DNA of 64,000 bases from contig NZ_JAAIIJ010000018.1 in assembly GCF_012932445.1 (NCBI RefSeq), positions 1-64,000 on the forward strand, in the 5' to 3' direction. Numbering within the stretch: the first letter of the stretch is position 1; each line of letters opens with the position of its first letter. The notes beneath the pieces were generated by a model that saw nothing but the letters and a program-made list of their open reading frames with translations, searched no databases and was not told the DNA's origin. The DNA is from Bifidobacterium panos (GTDB taxonomy: Bacteria > Actinomycetota > Actinomycetes > Actinomycetales > Bifidobacteriaceae). Of the stretch, positions 38,401 through 45,839 are shown in pieces. Both the position numbers and the translations under genes were made by a program.

Positions 38401-41400
38401 TCTCGCCCGTCAGCGCGGCGCCGTGCTCGCCCTTGTCGAACGTGACCGTGTTCTCCACCACGTCCCACTTGGCCGTGTACATCACCGACTCGTACTTCAA
38501 CGACGGGGTCGTATCCCAGCCGGCGAACCTGTAACCCGTACGCGTCGGCGTGGGCACCTGGTCCTGCGTGTACGACTTGCCCGCCTGGCCGCTCAATGTG
38601 CCGGAGGTCTCGTTGCCGACCCTGCCGCCGTTGTAGTTGAAATACACCTGCACGTCATCCAAATCCACGTACTCCGCGGTGAACGTCACCGTCTTGAACT
38701 TGTCGCCCGTGTTCGCGCCCGTCACGACGTACTTGTCGACGCTGTCGTGCGAGTACAGCCTGCCGTCCTCGTCGCACCGCCAACCCGTGAACCGATACCC
38801 GTCATTCGCCTTCGGCTCGTCCGGCTTGCCACTCACGGCACTGCCGGTCTTCACCTTCCCGTACTGCGTGGTGCCCGACAGCGTGCCGCGCTCGTCCGTG
38901 ACGAACGTGACCGTGTTCTCGTTCGCGGTCCACCGCGCGATATACGACGCGTTCTCATACTTGCCCGACGGATCGGTGTCCCAACCCGCGAACGTATAGC
39001 CGTCACGCGTCGGAACCTCCGCGGCCTTCGCCTTGTCGGCGTCCGAGTACGCGGTGTTCTCCTTGCCGGACAACTGCACGGACGACTCGCCCGCCGCGTT
39101 GCGGCCGCCGTTGTAGTTCAACGTGGCGGTCACCGCACCCAACTCCTGATACACCGCCTCGAACGACAAACCAGGCTCGGCCAGCACGCCCGCGATCTGC
39201 GACGGCTGGTACGACGCACCAGCCTTCTTCACGCCGTCCGCGCCGGTCACGTAGGACTGCCAGTACAGGAACTTCCAACCAGCCTCGGCATCCACCGACG
39301 GCTCCGCATACGACTCCTTGGAAGTGTCCATCCTCTGGCCGGTCGCCACGTTCAGCGTCTCATGCGCCTTCTTGTCCAGCGTGCCGTGGTCCTTCACGTA
39401 GAACTTGACCTCGTTGTTGCCCGCCTTCCACTGGGCCGTGTACACCGCGTCCGTCGTCAACGTCACCGTCTTGTCGTCCTTGCCCAGATCGCCCGCGGAC
39501 GAGGGAACCGCCTTCCAACCATCCAGCGAATAACCGCTACGGGTCGGCTGCGGCACAGACTGCGTGGTGCCCTGGTTGCCCGTGACCTCGGAGGAGTCCT
39601 TGCCGGCCAAAGTGCCGCCGTTGTAGTCGAACGTCACCGTCACCTTGGGCAGTTCCTCGAACTCGGCCGTGAACGACAGGCCCGGCCTGGACAACAGGCC
39701 GGCGACCTCGCCGGGCTGGTACAACGCGTTGTCCGCGCTGGAACGCCATCCCGCGAACTTCTTGCCCGCGACCGGCGTCACCGCATAAGCCGAGACATCG
39801 CCCAACGCCGTGCCCGTGGGCTTCGACAACGTCGCGACATACGTGGTCTTGTCCTCGTTCAGCGCGCCGCCCGCCAACGAGCCGTCGGCCGCCTTCACGT
39901 TGAACTTCACGTCATTGGACGTCGGGTTCCACTTGGCGATGTACATCGTCGTGCCCTCGGTGTCGAACTTCCCGCTCGGGACCGCCTCGGTCGTGCCGTC
40001 CGTGGTCCAGTACGCGAACGTGTAACCGTCGGTGCGCGTCGGATCGGCCGGCTTGGTGTACGTCTGGTCCTTCAGGCCCGTCCTGGACACCGTCGAGGAC
40101 TCATCGGCGCTCTGGTCGTCGGCGAGCTTGCCGCCGTTCGCGTTGAACACCACCGTGCACTTCTCGTTCGCCACGTACTTCGCGGTCAACGTCACCGTCT
40201 GGTCCGCGGCGGAGCCCCTGACGACGTAATCCTTCACGCCGCCCGTCACGTCACCCGACGCGTACACCGCCTTCTTATCGGCGTCCGCCGTGTCCTCGCT
40301 CGACGTCCAACCCACAAACGTATACCCGGCATCCGCCGTCGGCACCGGCTCGCCGGCGACCGAGTACCTCGTCTTGGAAGCATCCGTGCCGACGCCGTCG
40401 CCGACCTTCTGATCCGTCGACACCGTGTACGACGTCACCTTGCCCGCGGCGATCTTGCCGTGCTCGCCCGCGTCGAACGTGACCGTGTTCTCGTTCGCGG
40501 TCCACACGGCCTGGAACGTCGCATCGGCCGCCAACACGCCATCCGCCTGCACATCCGTCTCCGCGGACGAGGACTGCCACGTCCTCTTCCACGTCTCGGA
40601 GTCGTCCAGCGTGTAACCCGTGCGCTTCAGCTTCGTCTTGTCCGGCACCGCGTACTTGGTCTCCCGCGCGCCCGTGAACCTCGCGGACCCGGCCCCGGTC
40701 CCGTCGCCGTCCATGACGCCGCCGTTGTAATCGAACACGACCGTCACATCCGGCAACTGCTCGAACACCGCATCATACTGCCTGCTGCCCGTGACCGTCA
40801 CGTCCGCCATCTCGGCCGGCGAAAGCACCGGCAACTTCGCGGCCTCCTCCTCATCATCGGTGTGCTGGCGCCAGCCCTTGAACTTCCAACCGGTATTCGC
40901 CACCTCGCTCACCGTCGGACCACCCTCGGGATAACCCTCGGCCTCCGACAACGCCTGACCCGTCAACACCGACAACGGATTCGTCTTCACGGCATCGGCC
41001 AACGAACCCTTGCCCGCGTCCGCGTCCAACACCTTGAACGACACCTCGTTCGTGTTACGCGTGTAATAGACCTTCACCACCGTCTTGCCATCAGCCGTAA
41101 GCGTCTGCGGCTCGACAGCCTGGGCGGTGAAACCCGCATACTCACCCGACGACGTATCCTCCGGATCCGCAGTGACCTTATCGCCGATCGTACCCTTCAA
41201 CGGGTCGTTGTTCTCATCCGTCGTCACCGTCTCATCCGCAACCGTGGGATACACACCGGGCTCCAACGTCTCACGATAATGCGCCACCGAATACGACGCC
41301 TCAGTCGTCCACTTCGCAGTCAACGTCAAATCATGCTGCGGCATCGTGTCAGAATCGAAATCCCACTTCACGGTCTCGCCCTGGTCATTCTGGTAATACC

Positions 41401-43063
41401 AGCCCTCCAACGCGTACTGCGTATCATCATGCGCCGGAGTCGCAGGCGCAGAAACCTTACCACCCGCAAACACCGACTTCGTGGTCGAATCACCACCGGC
41501 ATCACCCGGATCAAACGTCACCGTAAACCGATCCTCATTCGGATTCGCACCAGTCGCAGCAATAGCACGAGACTCAACAGTCGTATCCAACAGGTTCTTC
41601 GCAAACTGAGTGGCGTAGGAGGTTTGTACGGCACCGTCACTACCCTGCCATCTGCCATTCCAGAGGTTTCCGTCGGAAATGACCGTGACATTACCCCACG
41701 GAGTCTTGTCAGTGTCGGAACCCGCCTGCAAATCAACACAAAACGCTTGCTCCTCGCCGTCCACCACAGTGCTGAAGACGACGTCGCCCTTGTCATACGT
41801 GATCGGACTCGCTTGGTACACTTGCCATGTCTCCGGCAGGTTCTCCGTCAGAGCCTTCGCCACCGTCGAGTCTTTCCTGCTGGTTACAACGCTATGGTCA
41901 GGAATCATGGGGGAGGACTCCACCTTGAAGCCGGTGTTTAGCCTCTGCGCAAGCTCCGATCCCGACTCGTTTTCTATGCCGAAACCCGTGTCCTCGCACT
42001 GGATGAAGATACGCCCACCCGAGTCCAGATACAACAGCAAGGCATCAATCTCGTCCTGCGTGTAGTAATGGGCACCGTCCGGCTTAGACAGGCTCGGCTC
42101 GATGTAGATGAAATCGAACTGGTTAACCGTCGAATCGTTCAACGCTTTATCATCGACGAAAGACGTCCTCCCGGCCGAGCTGCCCTTAACCACGGTAAGG
42201 TCACCACCAAGATTATTAAAATAGTTACGGGACGCTTCCCAAGTCGAAACCTGCCGAGCCGTCAAATGCGGATTATCCGCCGCCCCTGCTGCCCTACCGA
42301 ATATGCCGTTTGGTGACCAGTACAGGATTTTCGCCTTCGTGTTGCGCACGACGACGCAGTCGTTCGCCACCACCGTCGTCAGCTTGCCGGTGGCGTCCTC
42401 AACCGTGATCTTGCCCTCAGCCACATCCGTGTCAGCGATCGTGTAGAGGCCGCTCGAAATCAGCGAGACCGGGCTCACCAGCGTGTCCTCGGCGTATGAC
42501 ACGCCGATCGGCTTGTCGGGGCTGGCGTTCAAACGTGCGGACGCTTTCTCCTCGACCACGAGGTTGCGGGCCGTGCCGGCCGCCGTCTTGTTGTTCGTGA
42601 TCGACGGGGCGGTCGCGGCGGTCCCGTCATTGAAACCCAAGTCCAGGGTGCCGCCCTCGGCGACATACACCGCACCATCATCACCGACGACGTTGTCCCT
42701 GATCGCGACCCCGTCCAACACCAGACGGCCGCCCTTCTCGACCTTGAACAACGACGCACCAGAATCGCCACCGGCCAGCGCGGTCGAACCCGAACCCGTG
42801 ACCACAAGGGTCTTGCCATTAGGCACCGTCAACGTGCCGTCCGGCACCGTGCCCGCGGACACCGTGTACGTGACCGTATCCGCAGAACCGGCAAGCGCCG
42901 TCTGCGCGTCGGCCCATGAGGTCACCGACGCCGAGGTCGCGGCCCAGGCGCCGGGCACGGCCATCGCCAGCACCACCAGCGCCGACACCACCGCCGACAC
43001 CATGGCCGCCAGCCAACGCGGCAACCCGCGCCCCGAGCCGGTTTGAGATGAAAATCTCACCAT
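35465..43063 (-). CDS. Giant wall-anchored surface protein with InlB/List-Bact repeats
   Basis: A 2,532-residue exported protein. After an ATG with TAGGAG 6 nt upstream comes a signal peptide (LAAMVSAVVSALVVLAMAVP, cut near AWA), a right-handed beta-helix-like stretch (GGRLVLDGVAIRDN), a domain resembling a GATase/DUF4350-like fold (about residues 230-510), then about 18 repeats of the InlB B/List-Bact kind (NGG...GYTFxGWD...YTAKW) and seven 61-residue repeats with FDADGGTLP and YKFDGWYDEDGN. The end is LASTG, a hydrophobic segment and RRRSH: a sorting signal of variant LPxTG type. No sortase gene is in the window. Function is probably adhesion or stalk; the ligand is unknown. Confidence 0.92.
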   Translation of the reverse strand: MVRFSSQTGSGRGLPRWLAAMVSAVVSALVVLAMAVPGAWAATSASVTSWADAQTALAGSADTVTYTVSAGTVPDGTLTVPNGKTLVVTGSGSTALAGGDSGASLFKVEKGGRLVLDGVAIRDNVVGDDGAVYVAEGGTLDLGFNDGTAATAPSITNNKTAAGTARNLVVEEKASARLNASPDKPIGVSYAEDTLVSPVSLISSGLYTIADTDVAEGKITVEDATGKLTTVVANDCVVVRNTKAKILYWSPNGIFGRAAGAADNPHLTARQVSTWEASRNYFNNLGGDLTVVKGSSAGRTSFVDDKALNDSTVNQFDFIYIEPSLSKPDGAHYYTQDEIDALLLYLDSGGRIFIQCEDTGFGIENESGSELAQRLNTGFKVESSPMIPDHSVVTSRKDSTVAKALTENLPETWQVYQASPITYDKGDVVFSTVVDGEEQAFCVDLQAGSDTDKTPWGNVTVISDGNLWNGRWQGSDGAVQTSYATQFAKNLLDTTVESRAIAATGANPNEDRFTVTFDPGDAGGDSTTKSVFAGGKVSAPATPAHDDTQYALEGWYYQNDQGETVKWDFDSDTMPQHDLTLTAKWTTEASYSVAHYRETLEPGVYPTVADETVTTDENNDPLKGTIGDKVTADPEDTSSGEYAGFTAQAVEPQTLTADGKTVVKVYYTRNTNEVSFKVLDADAGKGSLADAVKTNPLSVLTGQALSEAEGYPEGGPTVSEVANTGWKFKGWRQHTDDEEEAAKLPVLSPAEMADVTVTGSRQYDAVFEQLPDVTVVFDYNGGVMDGDGTGAGSARFTGARETKYAVPDKTKLKRTGYTLDDSETWKRTWQSSSAETDVQADGVLAADATFQAVWTANENTVTFDAGEHGKIAAGKVTSYTVSTDQKVGDGVGTDASKTRYSVAGEPVPTADAGYTFVGWTSSEDTADADKKAVYASGDVTGGVKDYVVRGSAADQTVTLTAKYVANEKCTVVFNANGGKLADDQSADESSTVSRTGLKDQTYTKPADPTRTDGYTFAYWTTDGTTEAVPSGKFDTEGTTMYIAKWNPTSNDVKFNVKAADGSLAGGALNEDKTTYVATLSKPTGTALGDVSAYAVTPVAGKKFAGWRSSADNALYQPGEVAGLLSRPGLSFTAEFEELPKVTVTFDYNGGTLAGKDSSEVTGNQGTTQSVPQPTRSGYSLDGWKAVPSSAGDLGKDDKTVTLTTDAVYTAQWKAGNNEVKFYVKDHGTLDKKAHETLNVATGQRMDTSKESYAEPSVDAEAGWKFLYWQSYVTGADGVKKAGASYQPSQIAGVLAEPGLSFEAVYQELGAVTATLNYNGGRNAAGESSVQLSGKENTAYSDADKAKAAEVPTRDGYTFAGWDTDPSGKYENASYIARWTANENTVTFVTDERGTLSGTTQYGKVKTGSAVSGKPDEPKANDGYRFTGWRCDEDGRLYSHDSVDKYVVTGANTGDKFKTVTFTAEYVDLDDVQVYFNYNGGRVGNETSGTLSGQAGKSYTQDQVPTPTRTGYRFAGWDTTPSLKYESVMYTAKWDVVENTVTFDKGEHGAALTGETTYKVNSGDKVSGEPAVTPEDGWTFVGWLCDADQKVYAADGVNGKYVVSGVDGEKAQTVTFTALYEQNSGAKVVFNANGGLVDGKSTVTLTDTAGTKYTTPTDLTREGYELQTPNWLDADGNEPTGTYAEGTTVYTAQWTAKANKVTFERGDNGQISGNLSYDSVATDAKLGEAGVSAPSTTANAGYSFAGWQSDEFGLVASDQLAGLVMPSHDVTMTAVWNPNPTGTVVFLFNGGHDANNESSAQVSGPLNTKYDTPADPTREGWTFDGWDTPVSGTFEQSTLVVTAKWTEARNKLAFVAGDHGSITGTTGYEVATNANLKDAGVTAPTVSVEQGYEFIGWQSDKLGLVTTAQLASLVMPAGDVTFTAQYKPLAPGVVVFAYNGGVDKDGSASKVLTGTIGSKYDVPANPTRTGYTFTGWDRNVSGTFDQSLLQVNATWKANTYKLTYKLDGGSDPKNPTTYTYGVGVASLKNPTREGYTFAGWADQKGNLVSGISASDTGDKTLTAKWTKNASTDGLNPDGGTIPSDWTGADGQLPIPTRPGYKFDGWFDEDGNQVTTLKDAVGKNLTAKWTKIDDAFDPQGGTLPSDWTGEDGDLPTPTRPGYRFDGWYDEQGNRVTTLKDAAGKKLTAHWTKLPTTFDVDGDVTIPDGWTGEDGKLPVPVKPGYKFDGWYDEDGNPVTNAEDAAGKTLHPKWTPVDQAFDTDGGTLPDGWTGEDGKLPIPYKPDYKFDGWYDKDGNQVTSTEEAIGKDLVAKWTALPDGFDADGGTLPSGWTGQDGKLPIPTKPNYKFDGWYDEDGNLITNVEDAIGKKLTAKWTSMADGFDADGGNLPNGWTGEDGKLPLPYKPGYKFDGWYDEQGNLITSVEDAIGKKLHAKWTSVNDAFDANGGTLPTDWTGEDGKLPVPTRDGYTFDGWYDDEGNLVTSVEDAIGKKLHARWSKVNALASTGATGLTAALTALALAGAGLAASALRRRSH
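35573..36860 (-). repeat. Seven 183-bp in-frame coding repeats
   Basis: The C-terminal part of the giant gene consists of seven units of about 61 codons, spaced 183 bp (for instance the GCATCCTCCAC word recurs at 35610 and 35793). Units 5 to 7 are the most alike in DNA, so copy number may change by recombination without breaking the frame. Confidence 0.85.
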
Positions 43064-43253
43064 AAGAAACTCCTAAAATTTCTTTTTCTTCTACCAAACC
43101 CTCCCCCAACACAAAACGACGCTCCCCGCACGCAAAAAACCCGCGCGCGAAGACGCCTTCCCAGTTGGGGGAGGAGGAAACCCCAGCACACCGGCCAACC
43201 GAACCATCCGGCCGTCCCGGAAGAACGGGGGTCACCAATAGCCTCGAAAACTA

Positions 43254-43262
43254 CCCCCCCCC
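43254..43262 (-). repeat. Nine-base homopolymer upstream of the giant surface gene
   Basis: A run of nine G on the coding strand, 191 bp before the start codon. The same run with related flanks (ATAGCCnnnGAAA then CTACC on the plus strand) lies at 17-25. Homopolymeric G runs are known to switch bifidobacterial pilus genes by slippage; here the run is outside the gene, so any effect would be on promoter spacing or a leader peptide. Confidence 0.7.
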
Positions 43263-43526
43263 AGGACAAAACTGCCCCCGAAACTTATCCCGGCCAACCT
43301 GCTAAACACCGCACGATTCCTCCCGAAAACCCGCGGAATCACAGGGCAAACCACATCACGCAAAACACAACGCCCGCAACAGACCAAGGGGGAAATCATT
43401 CCCCCGAGTCAGCACGCACATCGCCCTGACGGGCAAGATTTCTCGACTCCGCTACCGCTCCGCTCGAAATGACAAAGGACGGGACGGACCATACCACGAC
43501 CGAAATAACAAGGAGCCAGCCCTGGG

Positions 43527-43650
43527 CTCCCGCTGGCGGGAGCTGTCGCGCGGATGCGCGACTGAGGGTGGTTGGACCAAACACGTGCTTAGTGAGACCA
43601 CCCCCAGACCTCGCATACGCTCGGCCAGCCCCCGCCAGCGGGGGCCCAAG
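43527..43650. repeat. Hairpin mosaic element, copy B
   Basis: Repeats the four hairpins of copy A in the same order: CTCCCGC/GCGGGAG (43527-43542), the CGCGC stem, the GGGTGGT/ACCACCC stem and GCCCCCGC/GCGGGGGC (about 43627-43645). The spacer inside the third hairpin differs from copy A while the stems are kept. Confidence 0.7.
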
Positions 43651-43682
43651 GCGGAATGAACCGGTTACGCCAGAATGCCCTA

Positions 43683-43755
43683 GGCGGATGTTGCCGTGTG
43701 AGACGTAAGACTTGGCCTACCGGCCCGGAGGGTGTCGAACACGGCAACATCCGCC
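43683..43755 (+). repeat. Covarying long hairpin, copy B
   Basis: Identical to copy A (351-423) over both 17-bp arms and the 39-nt loop. It lies in the same order relative to poly-C, mosaic and tandem array. Confidence 0.75.
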
Positions 43756-43978
43756 GCCAAACACCGGAATCGCAAACACCACGCAAACCTGACGGAACAG
43801 CGAAACGCACTGAGAACGAAATGGCAATACGCACACTGAGGACGGAAAAACGGGCACTGCGACTCAAGCACGCAGGAAACGACTTGCTACGTTGGCGAAT
43901 GGTGCGGAGAACACAGGGATGGATAGTAGATCCATCTTCAAAACGACCAACTCACCCTATCAGGAAGACTGAAACTCT

Positions 43979-44914
43979 TTATTGCGGCAAGCGCAGTGAG
44001 CCGTTGGGCAGGATTTCGATCAGGCCGTCGTCGTCAAGTGAGGCGACGCAAGAGGTGAGCTGGGCGCGGTCTTCCCAAAGCCCTTCGACGCGCTCGCGGC
44101 TCAGCGTTTCCCCGGCGGGCAGCTCGCGCAACGCGCCCAACACCAGCCCGCGCACCTGACGGTCGGTGCCCTGGAAACGCTGACGCGGCCTGGTGCGCCG
44201 CTGACCCAACCCAGGGCAACCGGCTCGGAAAAACGCGCACCACTCCGCCAACGGGCATTGCCCGCACAATGGCGATTTCGCCGTGCATACTAGCGCGCCC
44301 AACTCCATTATTGACTGATTCCACGTTACCGAAGGCGCAACCCCGCCCTTCGCCCGCGAAACCCGGCGGCTCGGCAAGTCCTCGGGCAAGAGCCGCCATG
44401 CCATCTCGCGCTCCAGCGGGCTGGCCGAGCCACCCAGCGACTCCTGGCCACAGAATACGCGCGACAGCACCCGCCGAATATTCGTGTCGAGCACGGCGAC
44501 ACGCCGCCCGTAGGCGAAGCTTAACACCGCGCTGGCGGTATAGTCACCCACGCCTGGCAACGCAACCAACTCGTCATACGTGCGCGGCAACTCGTCGTCA
44601 TAGCGATTGGTTACCACCTGCGCACATTCTTGCAAGCGCAGCGCGCGTCGCGGATAGCCCAGCCGCCCCCACGCGGTGATCACCTCGGCTTTGGGCGCGC
44701 CGGCGAGCGCACGCGCGTCAGGCCACTTAGCCATCCACGCCGTCCAGTATGGCACCACGCGGCTCATCTGCGTCTGCTGGCTCATCACTTCGGAGACTAG
44801 AATGCCCCACGGCGTGGCGCGCCCGAAACGCCACGGCAAATCGCGCGCGTTCGCCTCCCACCACGCGGCGAGCGCCAAAGCCACGCCGTCATCCGCTTCA
44901 CTGTCGTTCATCAT
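43979..44914 (-). CDS. mutY: A/G-specific adenine glycosylase MutY
   Basis: Removes adenine mispaired with 8-oxoguanine. The 311-residue protein has the catalytic Glu in SEVMSQQTQ, the helix-hairpin-helix LPGVGDYTASA, the catalytic Asp in VAVLDTNIRRVL and the iron-sulfur cluster cysteines CxxxxxxCxxCxxxxxC in CTAKSPLCGQCPLAEWC. The start is ATG 44914 (or 44911); the frame runs 20 codons further. Divergent from trmL. Confidence 0.95.
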   Translation of the reverse strand: MMNDSEADDGVALALAAWWEANARDLPWRFGRATPWGILVSEVMSQQTQMSRVVPYWTAWMAKWPDARALAGAPKAEVITAWGRLGYPRRALRLQECAQVVTNRYDDELPRTYDELVALPGVGDYTASAVLSFAYGRRVAVLDTNIRRVLSRVFCGQESLGGSASPLEREMAWRLLPEDLPSRRVSRAKGGVAPSVTWNQSIMELGALVCTAKSPLCGQCPLAEWCAFFRAGCPGLGQRRTRPRQRFQGTDRQVRGLVLGALRELPAGETLSRERVEGLWEDRAQLTSCVASLDDDGLIEILPNGSLRLPQ

Positions 44915-45021
44915 TCTTATTCTTAGCAGCTGTGACGAACGATGTGACCAACCCTGAAGCACACAGCGAAGCAAACCCTGAGACGAACCCTGAGACGAAC
45001 CCTGAAGCGCAAGTCGAGAAG

Positions 45022-45621
45022 ATGTTCGAATATGGCTACCGCAAGTCGAACTACGGGCCGGACGAGCTGGTGACGGATGCGCACGGCAATCCGATTTCGG
45101 TGGTGGATGCCATGCTTTCCGCCGAAGAGGCGGCCAAGGCCGAGACTTCCACGCCGCATCTGTGCTATTACTCGCCGCGCATCCCCGGCAACACGGGTTC
45201 GGCGATTCGCCTGTGCGCGGTGACGGGCACGATTCTGCATTTGGTGGAGCCGCTGGGGTTCAATCTGCGCGACACCAAGCTGCGCCGCGCCGGGCTTGAT
45301 TATCACGATATGGCGCATGTGGTGTTGCATCCGAACTTCGAGAATCTGGTGGAATCGATGCCGGATTCGCGCATCATCGCGTTCACCGCGCACGCGACGA
45401 AGCTCTATACGGAAGTGGAATACCGCCCCACCGACATTCTGCTGTTCGGCCCCGAGCCGGGCAATATTCCCGATCCGATGGACATTATGGCCGGCCCGCA
45501 CGTGGCCGAGCAGGTGCGCCTGCCCATGCGCCCGAGCTTGCGTTCGCTGAACCTCACCAACTGCGCCTCCATCGCCATCTACGAAGCCTGGCGCCAGTTG
45601 CAGTTCCAAGGCGGGAAATAA
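45022..45621 (+). CDS. trmL: tRNA (cytidine/uridine-34) 2'-O-methyltransferase, SPOUT family
   Basis: Methylates the wobble ribose of tRNA-Leu using AdoMet. The core has the SPOUT knot: SPRIPGNTGSAIRLC, HLVEPLGFNLRDTKLRRAGLDYH, LFGPEPGNIP and SLNLTNCASIAIYE. The chosen ATG gives 199 residues with a 45-residue N-terminal extension. The frame is open further, and GTGs at 44932 or 44944 would add a piece containing three NPET-like repeats coded by a 15-bp tandem repeat (44965-45009). No ribosome site decides between them. Confidence 0.88.
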   Translation: MFEYGYRKSNYGPDELVTDAHGNPISVVDAMLSAEEAAKAETSTPHLCYYSPRIPGNTGSAIRLCAVTGTILHLVEPLGFNLRDTKLRRAGLDYHDMAHVVLHPNFENLVESMPDSRIIAFTAHATKLYTEVEYRPTDILLFGPEPGNIPDPMDIMAGPHVAEQVRLPMRPSLRSLNLTNCASIAIYEAWRQLQFQGGK

Positions 45622-45697
45622 CCCAGCCGAGCCACCGAGCTCGCCATCAGTGACGAACGGAGCGTAGGGAGAGGGGCTAATCTCGCCAAGTTTCACT

Positions 45698-45810
45698 CTA
45701 TCTCGCTTATCTGTGGCAGGTCGATATGGTAAACCCCGGTTATGGGCCTTGGAATTCCAAGACTCATAACCGGGGTTTTGCCTGAAGGCTGCCACAGATA
45801 AGCGAGATAG
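45698..45810. terminator. Triple nested palindrome, bidirectional terminator
   Basis: Three perfect inverted repeats share one centre: a 21-bp outer stem (45698-45718 with 45790-45810), a 14-bp middle stem AAACCCCGGTTATG (45731-45744 with 45765-45778) and an inner CTTGGAATTCCAAG. It lies between the convergent trmL and the UPF0210 gene; the middle stem followed by TTTTG fits a terminator. The outer stem is more than termination needs. Confidence 0.8.
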
Positions 45811-45839
45811 GCCCGATTAGGCCGACAAATCCGCCTTAA

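Larger units (their letters stand above)
43064..43978. other. Upstream region of the giant surface gene, up to mutY
   Basis: No supported gene in 915 bp. From the gene outward: ribosome site and leader, a nine-C run (43254-43262), unique AC-rich DNA (43263-43510), hairpin mosaic B (43527-43650), long hairpin B (43683-43755) and tandem repeats (43795-43880). A short minus-strand frame can be read through the poly-C (G on the coding side) but does not join the surface gene. Confidence 0.65.

Noticed and set aside
37490..41941. Plus-strand open frame of about 1,480 codons
   Set aside because: It is the antisense shadow of the giant surface gene; the arginine-rich composition and lack of any domain or signal argue against it.
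40000..42000. Frameshift or split in the giant surface gene
   Set aside because: The frame is continuous from signal peptide to sorting signal, and repeat borders are regular throughout.
43057..43269. Short minus-strand reading frame that starts before the nine-G run and ends near the surface-gene start
   Set aside because: It is in a different frame, has no ribosome site of note and no family likeness. At most it is a leader peptide; the surface gene has its own strong start.
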